Shown piece after piece: positions 12,212 to 23,140 of a DNA stretch of 64,000 bases. The DNA is from Henckelia pumila (lineage: Eukaryota; Streptophyta; Magnoliopsida; Lamiales; Gesneriaceae). The notes below the pieces were generated by a model that had not been told where the DNA came from, did not search any database, and worked only from the letters and a program-made list of their open reading frames with translations. How positions within the stretch are numbered: position 1 is the stretch's first letter; every line of letters starts with the position of its first letter. The DNA lies in contig NC_133123.1 of NCBI RefSeq assembly GCF_033568475.1, positions 17,656,622-17,720,621 of the forward strand, written 5' to 3'. A program made the position numbers and the translations under genes.

Positions 12212-12864
12212 TTTTTAATATTCAAACACACGTTTAATGTCACGAATTCACAAATTCACATATTTTTAAACATATTAAAAATGTTAAGTTGTACACATTT
12301 TTAACTAAAAAATATAAATTTTACACACATGCAAAGATAGATTATTATATTATAGATATATAGCAATTCGTATAACTGTCTTCACATATGGTAAGTCTAC
12401 AAAATTTGAATCGAAACAAATTTTCAGGCATTTATTGTTCCGTAAAAAATGTGTAGAGATTTATATTTATCTTTTTACCTTTTATAACATGATTATTTTT
12501 TAAATAAGTTATAATTTTATAAATTATGTCAACGACGCAAAAAAATTTTTAAAAAAATTCCTATATTATTATATTAACAATATTAATTATTATATATTTT
12601 TTATTATTAAATATTTGGCAAAAATGTAAATTTAGACCCATAAAAAATTGGTATGTTATCATGTATAACATTTATGAAAATTTTCATACACACGAATATA
12701 TATATTAACAAATTAACCGAAATTTTAAAAATAATGATAAAACATAATCAAATTTCAAATTTTTTTAAAAAAATTAGTATAGTCTCATGTATAGCGTTAT
12801 GAAAATATTGGCATATATACCAAAATTTGAATTTTTACCAAAAAAGGGTACAATATCATATATA
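12212..12864. other. AT-rich intergenic DNA
   Basis: No coding potential beyond chance. Short A/T runs; nothing recognisable. Confidence 0.6.
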
Positions 12865-13165
12865 TCTATACTATATATAAAAGTTGAGCACTTTAGAGGG
12901 AGGACACCATCTTTTGTTCCAAAATTACCCTTTACATTATATATATATAAATAATTAAAATAGATTTTATTTATATATTTACATATTTTTCTCAACTAAC
13001 AATTATAGATACGATAAAATGATAAATAACTTTAAAATTTATTTTTATATTATTTTAGAAATGAAAAAGCATAAGTTTAAAAATTATTGAAAATAATACT
13101 ATATATAAAAGTTGAGCACCTTAGAGGGATGACACCATCTTTTGTTCCAAAATTACCCTTTACAT

Positions 13166-13208
<43 letters not shown>

Positions 13209-13429
13209 TTAAAATAGATTTTATTTATATATTTACATATTTTTCTCAAGTAACTATTATAAATACGATAAAATGATAAATAACTTTAAAATTTATTTTT
13301 ATATTATTTTAGAAATGAAAAAACATAAGTTTAAAAATTATTGAAAATAATTTAATATTTATATATAACATATATACTAAGTATATTGTATTATTTCATA
13401 CACACGCAACGCGTGTGCGGCTATGCTAG
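12865..13429 (+). mobile_element. Non-autonomous Helitron
   Basis: The 5' end is TCTATACTATATATAAAAG preceded by A (12864). The 3' end is CTAG (13426-13429) followed by T. Eight bases upstream of CTAG is a perfect hairpin: CACACGC (13401-13407), loop AAC, GCGTGTG (13411-13417). TC start, CTRR end, 3' hairpin and insertion between A and T are the four Helitron hallmarks. There is no Rep/helicase ORF, so it would need a partner in trans. Its 5' part is duplicated (12870-13097 and 13098-~13352), with an (AT)n expansion in the second copy. Confidence 0.85.
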
Positions 13430-14440
13430 TTATTTATAAAAAAATTTACATATATATGGATACAAATCGGTACATTATCGTATATATACTTTATGAATAA
13501 TTATGTGAATGGATTAAAAAATTGAGTTACATTAAAAATTTAGTGATAACATCGAATTAATTTTCAAATAAATTAACAATAACGCTCGATTAAATTTTAA
13601 ATTTTGAACTGAAAATTAGTACTTTACTATGTGTAGCATTTATGAAAATTTCACACTCGAGAAATTAATTGAAATACTATAAAAAAAGTTAACTGAACTT
13701 AAAAATAGTTATAAAACAATATCAAATTTAAAAAGTAGAACATAATATTGATATGTTATTATATATAGCGTTTATGAAAATTTTCACACATCTATAGACA
13801 AAAAAATTAACTAAAATTAAAAAGTAGTGATAACATCCGGTTAAATTTCAAATTTTAAATAAAAAATTGATACATTATCTCATATATTGTATTTAAGAAA
13901 ATTTTCACACATAAAAAAATTAACTGAAATTTGAGACATTATTATATATATAACATTTAATTTTCATATATAATTTAAGAAACAAAAATTAATTGACATT
14001 TTTTTAAAAAAAATATATAACATTTTATCGAATTTTGAACCGAAAATTTGGTATATGGTCATATATAGTATTTATGAATATTTTTACATACAAAATAACT
14101 AATTAAAATTCAAAATAATGATAATATCTTTATAAATTTCAAATTTGAATAAAAAAACATCATCATCATCATTATATATATAACATTAATTAACAAGATT
14201 TTCGTTTTAGTAATTATATTTTGACAGAAAATTACTATATTCAGTAAAATTTTAATTTTTATATATAATATAGATATAGATAGATATAAATATAGATTCT
14301 AAATTTGTTAATTAGTGAAATTTTCTTTTAAAAGGGGGAAATTTATTAAAGATGGAGTATTTTTTATGTTATTATTTTTAATTATATAAAATTAACTTAA
14401 TTTTGAATACGTTAAGTAAGTTTATATTTTTAGGGTTTGT
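13430..14440. other. AT-rich intergenic DNA upstream of the F-box gene
   Basis: Imperfect recurrent phrases (ATTTATGAAAATTTTCACAC, TTAACTGAAATT) recur every 100-200 bp, as in an old degenerate tandem array. No gene seen. Confidence 0.5.
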
Positions 14441-14449
14441 TGATCGAAA

Positions 14450-15110
14450 ATCTGCGGCCCAGTAAACAAATATTTTCCGAGGAATTGAACTTGAAGCAGG
14501 ATCGATCTTTTCGCTGACCCTCAAAATCTGCCTCCTCTTCAACAAAAGATATACACTAGTAAGATTATTGCTTTCTAATTTGTTGTGGAAATATTTTATC
14601 CGCTTTCGTCTCTGTGTTTTCTTGATATCGCAATAATTTAAGTTGAAAACCATGTCGGATTTAGGCGAGTTTGATCCATTTTGAACTTTAGACTTGTTCC
14701 CATGTTGATTCGGCTTGAAATGGATAGAGGAATATGTTGTTGGTCCCAACTGAAAATGTTTTAAAATTTTATGTATAATTTTCCAAGAATCCACCTTTAG
14801 CTAAATTTTATGATTACATTCTTTGTTGAGTGTGCTCTTTTCTGGGGATAGATTGTTACTTTTTTTTTTGTTTTGTTTTCTTTTTTATGTACAAACATTT
14901 TGATTCTTCTGTTTTTAGTTTGTGGGTACGCCGGGTTGCCACTTCTTACTGGAGTTGCAACCCTTGTATGCGCCGGATTTTGTGTTTTAAAGTCTCAAAA
15001 GGGACGACCTGGTCCCGTGAAGGTATGATTCAACATCTTAATTTGTTGATATATTCAGCTGATGTACTTGTTTTCTAATTATTTTTGTGTTTACTACTTT
15101 TGATAAACAG
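14450..15110 (+). other. Probable 5' leader of the F-box gene with a leader intron
   Basis: A splice donor is seen at 15022/15023 (GTGAAG|GTATGA) and an acceptor at 15110 (GATAAACAG), which would remove an 88-bp intron just upstream of the start codon. The transcription start was not located. Confidence 0.5.
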
Positions 15111-15140
15111 GTTCTTGATACTGATACTCAAGCAGAGCAG

Positions 15141-16695
15141 ATGATGGAAGACAGAATTAGCCAATTGCCAGACAAGGTCATCTCTTCAATTATTTCAAGA
15201 TTACTGACAAAAGATGCTGTTAGGACAAGCATCCTGTCGAGGAGATGGAGGCATGTTTACACCATTATCGACCAAGTCAGATTTACTTGCTATGATAAGC
15301 TGTCTAGTGCTGCTTGCTGTCCTATTCTTGGGGAGGAAAAGTCGAGACAACTACAACGCAAGTTTGTCCAAGGAGTAGATACCTTTTTACAAAATCATTC
15401 TGGTTCTAAAGTATCGTCCTTTGAATTGGTTTGTTGTTTCCGTGGACGCCACATGGATAGTTTTAGAAAATGGATGAATTTTGTTGGCACATCAGGAGTG
15501 GAAAAGCTTACCCTTGAATATTGTTGCCTCAACTATATGCTTAGCAACGGCCCTCATGTTTTTTCTACCGATTTTCTCACCGGAGCATCGTCGGTGAAAC
15601 ATCTATGGCTGCAGTGCGGTTCTTTTCAAACACCAAACAAAAATGCTCTCGAGGTTCTTGAATTCGATAATGTTTCCTTCACTTCTGATGCTGTAGGCTG
15701 CATGCTATCGAATTGCTCGAGCCTCCGATTGTTGAACTTAAGATATTGTTCTGTCCCTTCAAAATTACAGATTCATGGTCCTGATCTCCAGTTGAAGTGT
15801 TTAATAATATATTACTGTAAAGATGTTGAGGAGATAGACTTGTCTGCCAGCAATCTGATTGATTTTGAAATATTTAGCCCAAATATACCCAAACTGTCTT
15901 TTTCTCACGTACCATTGCTGCAAAGTGTAGTTATCGAGTACTCTCGTAAGCAAGCAACTTCTCCTCAAGTATTGGGAAAACTTGCCAAAGATTTGCCACA
16001 GCTTGAATCCATGGTTTTTACCACTAGCGCCAGCTTCTTTGAGGTGTAGGAAATCTCCTTTTAACCGTTTATCTTTTATTTATGTATTAATTTCCTTGAA
16101 AAAGTGAAGGATATCTTATATAGTTTGTGCATTTGTCTCAGGAATTGAAACTGGATCGAGTGATTAGCAAGCTTAGCAACCTGAGACGGTTAGTTTTGAT
16201 GTTAGAAGACCAACACAAGCTCGATCTACTAGAACTTACTACATTCCTGGATGCATGTCCCCTTTTGCACAAGTTCCAGTTATCAATGGTATGCCTCACA
16301 TTACGCCTAGCTCTACCATGATAATGTGATTTGCTTTATGGATTTGTGGCTTATATTTCTTTTGGTTCTTGTCCCTGTAGCCTTTTCAGGGAACATTTAA
16401 TCGGAAAAAAGCGAAAGAGAGAATGGCGAGGCGTTTCACTCCATTGAAAGTACTGGAATTTAATGGATTTAGAGAGGCAGAGAGTGAGTATGATTTTATT
16501 TTGTACATCCTTAAAACTGTTGCTTCCCTCGAGCGATTGTTGATCTCCCGGAGTACTTTATGGTATGAACCACGTCTGAGACGGTGGACACCTTCACTTG
16601 CTAATCCATTGAATCCCAAGTTGAGACATGGAATTATTCAAAAACGGTTGCAGGGGCAAGCCGTTTCTAATGATGTTGAGATTATTATCTCGTAA
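15141..16695 (+). CDS. F-box/LRR (FBD-type family) protein, three coding exons
   Basis: Coding exons 15141-16043, 16142-16288 and 16381-16695 join in phase 0 to give about 454 residues; all introns are GT-AG. The F-box is at residues ~3-45 (RISQLPDKVISSIISRL, then the TKDAVRTSILSRRWRH signature). Leucine-rich repeats follow (LEVLEFDNVSF, LRLLNLRYC, LKCLIIYYC). F-box proteins link Skp1-Cullin1 ubiquitin ligases to substrates; the target is unknown. The closest kind I recognise is the Arabidopsis At1g13570-like group. A full FBD tail is not obvious; the last exon has only the KVLEFNGF and LERLLIS strands. The start is the first of two adjacent ATGs just after the leader acceptor. Confidence 0.88.
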
Positions 16696-17091
16696 ATTAT
16701 ATGAACCGGCGGTATGTAAAAAGTCATTTTTCATTATAACTATGAACTTTTAGTAGATCGTGTTTTCATTGTAATTCCTTCTACCTTTTCTGAAGAAAAG
16801 TAAATGACTTTCAGATTATTGTTCCATGCACTTGTGGTTCCAAGCGGATGAGCAAGCATGCATATTGTGTGGGGAAGAAGGCCAAAGTTTGATATAGTAT
16901 TTCTATAATTATATAATATGTTAATGACGTCTTTAAAGTTTCTTTCTTAGTTTTATTTAATTAAATTTCCAAAGTTAAAGAACCAGAGAACTTGATTGAA
17001 GATGTTTTATTATTATATAAGATGTATTATTAATATTAGCATCCAAGCGAACTTTTTGTGTGTATGATATAATATATAAATATATAATTAC

Positions 17092-17138
<47 letters not shown>

Positions 17139-18769
17139 TTATTTTATTTTAAATATTTGATTTGAAAAACTGAATGAAATATAGATCAACATGGTTTATT
17201 TTTCACTATTACAAAAAAGATGGTTTATGAAAGAATACGAGGAAAAATGTGAGAAAGTGTTAGTGATATGTTAGTTTTAGTGAATAATAATAAGGGTAAT
17301 TTGGTACAACCATTAAAATGATCAAAAAACAACATTATCGTACATTATAATAATATTGTATTGTTGTATAGATGAATTTTTATATTATATGAGTAACATT
17401 ATTATGAGACAGTCTCACATGAGACGGGCTGCGGGAGTCATAGTCGCCCTTACAAGGTCTTACTTTTCTTTCAAGAAAATTGAAATCATTTCCTTCTTCG
17501 AATTTGTGAGCTTACGATTTTTATTTATTTGTATTTCAAAATGTTGAAACATTCTTTGATATGCATTAGTCATGGTGAATGATGCGATTAAAAAAATGTT
17601 GATGATCACTAGCGACCTAAATATCTTTATGCACATAAGAAAATCACTTAGCTTAGAGGTATTTCATTAAGACGAGTTTTTAAAGTTTTGAAAACCAGAA
17701 GCAGTTTGGCAAAAACAACTTTTTCTACAAGATACGCCGAAAAAGAAGCTCCAAAACCAGAGTTTCTAACTCCTAGCTTGCTGTCTACGTCTTCTGCTCG
17801 AGGTATTAGTGGCAGGTTGAATCAAAACTAAGCGAAAATGTATCTCTACTGGTGTATTTCGCAATGCCTTATAGAGAGAAGATCAGCAATCGACATCGTT
17901 CAATTGCTTTTGCTTTCTAAAACAAGCCATTTATGTGTCTCTGTCTTCAAGTTCAAAACGGCCCAGAATTTAGGTCCACGATTTGGAAACTTTTGAGCCA
18001 AGGCAACAGGTCGGTACATTGTTTTGTTTATTTTTTTTGGTAATTCTGAATTGTTTGTTACTGTCAATGCAGGTGATTGTGGTACTAGATTTATTTTAAT
18101 AGACGAGTTGTGTTCTTGAAAATATATTTTGAACTAAAATAACTAAGAAATGAGTTGTTTGTAAAACTTGAAAATACTATTACAAATGTTAATATGTTGT
18201 TGTTTAATCTATATTAGTGACTATTCATGTACTTTGTCTTAAGAAAGATGAAGAGGTTTGAATCTTTTTACTGCATCGGCGGACATAGCAAATGCATGGC
18301 TGATAATGAGAAGTTCACATGAACAACATTATTTTAGATTTCACCGCACTATTATTTGACATATGACTGCTTGAATGAGGAGCTGCAAACATATGACAAC
18401 AAACTTCCCACTGTCGCACCTGCATTTCTTTCACAGTGGCATTTGAAGTGTTATTGATCTTTTGAAAACGTTCCATTCTTGATAACTAAAAAAAAAGTCT
18501 GCAATTAAGCAGTGGTGTATTATTACGAGTCCATGTTAATGACTGCACAATACTTTAGTTGCAAATAAATGGCATTATTGTCATATGGATTTTCATCTCT
18601 AATGCTACTGTCTTGCTACACTTTGTGTTGCTTTCTATTTTTGTTTGCCTCATTATGCTTGAAAAATCCCTCTTCTCGTGTCCAGTTTTGTGTTGAAAGG
18701 AAGAGAACATTGAGAAAATAGAGCTCATTTTAATCTACAAGATTTAATGAAGTAGAGCGGATGATTACA
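16696..18769. other. Intergenic region downstream of the F-box gene
   Basis: Holds the probable F-box 3' UTR (to ~16900), an AT repeat (17094-17134), and a fragment of the GAGAC-type repeat (17405-17440). 17870-18030 has a pyrimidine-rich, exon-like texture, but I could not assign it. Confidence 0.5.
17094..17134. repeat. (AT)n microsatellite
   Basis: About 20 uninterrupted TA dinucleotides. Confidence 0.95.
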
Positions 18770-19048
18770 GCAGATTGTTAGGACAAGAAAATGGATAAAG
18801 TCGATCCTTTGGAGACACTATAGAATATGTGAAATAGCTGCGCAATAAAATCCAAGAGCTTGAGATGCATACACATGACATGGAGGCAGAAAAGAATATA
18901 GTAGGCTGAAACTTATCCTTGCATATCGAAGTAGTGGCGGTGGCAACTATGGTGGGGTGATGTTGAGGACAGAGGAGTCCAACATGATGCGAGAGGCAGC
19001 GATGGTGAAGAATGTCGTGCAATTAGAGATGTTAGAATTCATTAGATC
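18770..19048 (+). pseudogene. bHLH transcription-factor fragment (TT8/GL3 class), broken by the copia insertion
   Basis: Around 18791-18890 one reads, across a one-base shift, the helix-2 and zipper of flavonoid/trichome bHLH factors: MDK, ILGDTIEYVK, a stop, LRNKIQELE, MHTHDMEAEKN. A one-base insertion in the CCTTTGG run and an in-frame TAG (CAG expected) break it. An open stretch (about 18935-19048, SGGGNYGGVMLRTEESN...) resembles the linker and the start of the C-terminal VQVEVSII-like strand, and ends exactly at the Sirevirus LTR. Class assignment is from memory of the family. It lacks the basic region and cannot act. Confidence 0.6.
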
Positions 19049-20306
19049 TGAAAGGATAATTATTCCTTGATATATTTCTATGTTTTGAAAGATTATAATA
19101 TTATGTTTTGCCTTTCTAGGATTGTTAGTTAAAATTGTGTTTCTTATCTATATGCTTGATATATTTTAAACTAAAAATAGTTTTGATTTGAATTGAGATA
19201 ATATAATATTCCTAGATTTAAAATATTGTTTCTTGGACTTGAAGTTTAAATCTTTTAAATATCTTATTTAATTGGTTGAGATATTTTAAATAGGAATTAT
19301 TTTATATTGAATCATAGAATAAGATATTCATATATCTTAAATAGCTTAAATATTTACTTGATTATTTTTTTTGAGATATTATGCACTTATCATAATATAT
19401 CTTTATCTCCTAACTTAATATTATTTCCTTATCTTTGTAGATTGGTTCAAGTTTCAAAGGAAATATGATCAAGTCTTTTTGGAGATAAGCTGACACACTT
19501 AAATAGAAGAAGAGGGCGTAGAGATCAAGCGGCTTGAAGAAAACGAGAGAGAGCGCAGAAAAGAGAGATCAAGCCATAGATTAGGATTTGAGCGTACAAA
19601 ATAAAAGACACGACCAAGTGAGATTTTCTAGAGAGCTTCTGAGCGTACATCATGAGAATTCAGAATATATATTTGAAGCTCGTTTCTACAACCATTGGTC
19701 GTGGTCTACTTGATTGCCGTTGAAGATTTGAGAGCATTGAAGATTCAAGAGTATTGCTCTCATGTGTTCGGCATCAAGGATTCATCTCCGTGTTTTTGTT
19801 TATTTATTCTATTTCATATAGAATTTTAGGAGATGCTTTTATTTGTTTATTTTCTCACTTACTCTTGAGAAAATTGAGTTTTGAAATAATTCACTAGTTT
19901 TAGAGTTTGTAAAACTCTTTGATTGTTTTCTAGTGAAAGTTTTGCCCTGAGGCGCTGCAAGAGTATTTTATACTCTTGCTTAAATATTTGAGTCTGATTT
20001 ATTTGATTGCTTATCTATTTTATTCATTGCTTTCAAAAATTCTGATGCATGTTAATCAAGGTGTTATTGAAGATGTTGTCAACACCTAGTGACAACATCT
20101 GAATCTGTTTTATGTGCAACCTTTTATTACTTTAGTACTAGTACTTGTGCATATTTACTCTTGATTATTTTTATTGTTGGTTTACTGTTAGTTTGCTGTT
20201 ACTATTCACGTTTTAATATTTCCGCTGCATGTTGAGTAGGATGTTGTCAACACCTAGTGACAACATCTGATTCTGATAATTTTTATGAACCATGATATCC
20301 CTTACA
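19049..20306 (+). repeat. 5' LTR of the Sirevirus-like element
   Basis: About 1,258 bp, TGAAAGGATAATTATTCC... to ...CCCTTACA. Near its end are two identical 28-bp copies (20072-20099 and 20240-20267), each a perfect 9-bp inverted repeat GATGTTGTC...GACAACATC with a 10-base loop. Confidence 0.9.
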
Positions 20307-20308
20307 AG

Positions 20309-20320
20309 TGGTATCAGAGC
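20309..20320 (+). promoter_or_regulatory. Primer binding site (initiator tRNA-Met)
   Basis: TGGTATCAGAGC, two bases after the LTR end. Confidence 0.92.
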
Positions 20321-20371
20321 CTACTCTTGATACACTAAGAGCTTATTCTGGATTATTTTTTCAGGAATATT

Positions 20372-22381
20372 ATGGAGTCAACAACAGCAAACTCATTCTT
20401 CAAACCTCAAGAAGTATATGAATCAGATTTGGGAGATGACTCATTGTCACTCATCACAAAGAAGTTTGGTGATTATCTGAAGAAGATGAGGGAGACAAAG
20501 AAGATCGATCAGAAACTCAAATCTTCACTTTTTCCGGCTGCTAACAAAACTCCGAAAATAGGCGGGCCTGATCAATCATCAAGGAATTTTCCTGATCCTC
20601 AAAAGCCTCTACTTATGCTGGAAGGAAAGAAAAAGCCTACTACAAAGAAGATTGACATGGTGCAATGTCATGAATGTCAAGGCTATGATCATTTTTCCAA
20701 TGAATGTGCAAACAGGCTTCGGAAAGGGATGAGCACATCTTTGAGTGGTGAAGATTCTAAAGAAGATAAAGAACAGAATGAAGAAGAAAGCCACACATCC
20801 CTGACAGCTTTGATGGAAAGAAAGAAACTTATGCAAGTCAATCCTTTAGGTGTTGCCACACCTGGCCGCAACATCTCCCAAAGGTCAGTATGTTTAAATT
20901 CTTTTACTACTGATAATGTGTGTAATACTGATGTAGGTGATGAAAGAATGTCTCTGGAAGATGTGCGAATGCAATATGAAGAGTTATATGCTGATTGGGT
21001 TGAACGAAATAAGAAGAACACTTTTCTTTCAAGAGAAAATTCTGATTTGAAGGCTGATATATCAAGACTTGAAGTTATGCTGAGTAAGAAGGATCTGGAA
21101 TTAAGTCAGGTTAAGGATGAACTCATGAAAGCTAAGGCTACACTGGCTAAATTCAATTCAAGCACAACCAAGCTTGATTCTTTGCTCATGGTGGGAAGAG
21201 ATGGTAAGGCTGGACTAGGTTTTGAGAACAGTAAATTTGAGGTTGGTGAATGTTCAAAAGCTCCTGTGTTTGTCAAAGAAAGTAGCTGTCCAGGAATCTT
21301 AACAGAAAAGGTCACAACAACCGATCCTCCAAAACCAAAGCAACAGCCTACTGCTCCTGTAAAGTCTGGAAGAAAACGTAAGTTTGTTTGTCACTACTGT
21401 CATAGACCTGGTCATATCAAACCATACTGTTTTAAGCTGCAGGAAGATTATTGGCAGAGGTCTGCATCTAAGGTGTTGCCTAAGGTGTTGCCAACACCTT
21501 CCCACAACATCCCTAAGAACAAATCCACTGGAAGAAAGGTTTGGGTACCAAAAGCTGATATTAACTGTTATATGATTTATACTGCTTTGGAAACTAATGT
21601 TTCAGGTGCTTGGTACTTTGATAGTGGAAGTTCACACCATATGACAGGTTCTAGAAAGTTTCTCACAGATTATGTTGAACAAAAGAGTGAGAAAGTGACT
21701 TATGAAGGAGGTTCAAAGGGAAATATTGCAGGAAAAGGCACACTGAAAGTTGCTGGACTTCCTAAGCTTCGCAACATGCTACATGTTGAAGGACTAACTG
21801 CAAATCTAATAAGCATTAGCCAACTTTGTGATGATAATTTGCTTGTACAGTTTGATAAGAAATCATGCAAAGTTTTTGATAATTCTAACATGTGTGTGAT
21901 GACAGGTACGATGTCATCTGATAATCGCTACCAACTTGGAGAAGAGATGGCTTGTACACATACAAAGATGGATGAATTTAACCTTTGGCATCGGAAGTTG
22001 GGACATGAAAACTTCAAGAATTTTAAGAACTTAAATCTAAAGAAGAAAACAGCTGAGGATGAAGTTGATGATATGCTGGATAAATTTGGAAATTCAGATG
22101 TTGACCAAGGAGTGTTGCCAACACCTCCGACAACACCTCCTGCTGAGATTCCAGAAACAAAAGTTGAAAAGCCTACTGATGAGAATATTGATGAGGACAG
22201 TGAGGTAAACGAAGCGGAAAAGAATGTTTCAAGCAGAATTCAGAAGAATCGTTCAACCTCACAAGTAATTGGAGATGTGCATGGAGATATGCAAACCCGA
22301 AGGAAAGAAAATGTGGATTATCGAAATATGGCTGGACTAATTTGCATGAGCTCCACGTTTTCACAGGTAAGATTTTCATGA
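20372..22381 (+). pseudogene. Truncated gag-protease-pre-integrase polyprotein of the Sirevirus-like element
   Basis: A 669-codon open frame. A first knuckle CHECQGYDHFSNEC (~residue 95) is followed by a coiled-coil-prone stretch (200-265), a second knuckle CHYCHRPGHIKPYC (~340), the protease site YFDSGSSHHMTG (~415), and the pre-integrase motif WHRKLGHENF (~535). Two knuckles and this coiled coil fit Sirevirus gag. The frame is open, but the usual N-terminal gag domain is missing and the frame jumps from pre-integrase into the acidic linker before RT (DVDQGVLPTP..., SSRIQKN). The catalytic integrase core is deleted (junction ~22050). It could still be translated as a gag-protease-like protein. 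Confidence 0.85.
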
Positions 22382-22399
22382 TTTGTGTCAAACAATGAA

Positions 22400-22892
22400 C
22401 CCAAAAAGGTTGGCAATGTATGGATTGTAGCAAGCACCACGTGCATGGTATGGAAGATTAATCAAATACTTGCTCAATCTTGGATTCAAAAGAGGTGAGG
22501 TGTGTAAGACATTGTTTGTGCAAAAGTCTCAAGGTAATATTCTTACTTGCCAAGTTTATATGGATAACGTAATCTTTTGTGCTTCTTGTGAAAAACTTGT
22601 TGATGAATTTGTGAAGTGCATGTCGTCTAATTTTGAGATGAGTATAGTTGGTGAATTGAATTATTTCTTGGGATTGCAAGTGAAACAAATGCATAGTGGA
22701 ATCTTTGTGTGTCAAATACAGTATGCTATAAATCTTGTGATAAAGTATTTGAATGAAAATTGTAAACACATGCATACACCGATGAGGTCAAGTGAAAAAC
22801 TTTCGAGGGAAGATGTTGCCGAAGGTGTTGACAACACCCTCTACAGAAGCATAATTGGAAGTATCTTGTTTTTTTTTGTGCTACTGGGCTAG
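22400..22892 (+). pseudogene. C-terminal half of copia reverse transcriptase
   Basis: Reads MYGL, a stop, QAPRAWY (~22417-22455), then a frame with GFKRGEVCKTLF, a YMDNV block where copia RT normally has YVDD, and GELNYFLGLQVKQM. The first catalytic blocks are missing. The catalytic aspartate pair is changed to DN, so activity is lost. Confidence 0.85.
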
Positions 22893-22904
22893 ATATCATG
22901 CTTA

Positions 22905-23140
22905 GGTGAATGTGTATTGTGATAATTCAAGAGTTATTGATATATGCAAAAATCCAGTACAACACTCTCGAACCAAACACATAGACATTTGACATCACTT
23001 CATTAGAGATTTGGTCGAGAAAGGCATGATCTGTATTGAGTTTGTTAGAACTGATAACCAATTAGCTGATATTTTCACCAAAGCATTGTGTTTCGAGAGA
23101 TTTTTCAATCTAAGGAAGTCTCTCAATATGTGTGCATTAT
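22905..23140 (+). pseudogene. C-terminal remnant of copia RNase H
   Basis: Short pieces in two frames: VYCDNSRVIDICKNPVQHS then RTKHIDI, a stop, and [12 protein letters not shown], typical of the copia pol end. It is directly joined to RT by a deletion near 22890-22910. Confidence 0.82.

Noticed and set aside
14378-14794. Minus-strand ORF of 138 codons before the F-box gene
   Set aside because: Lies over the probable leader of the plus-strand F-box gene; no recognisable domain.
18765-19022. Minus-strand ORF of 85 codons
   Set aside because: The plus strand shows the bHLH signature, so the minus frame is chance.
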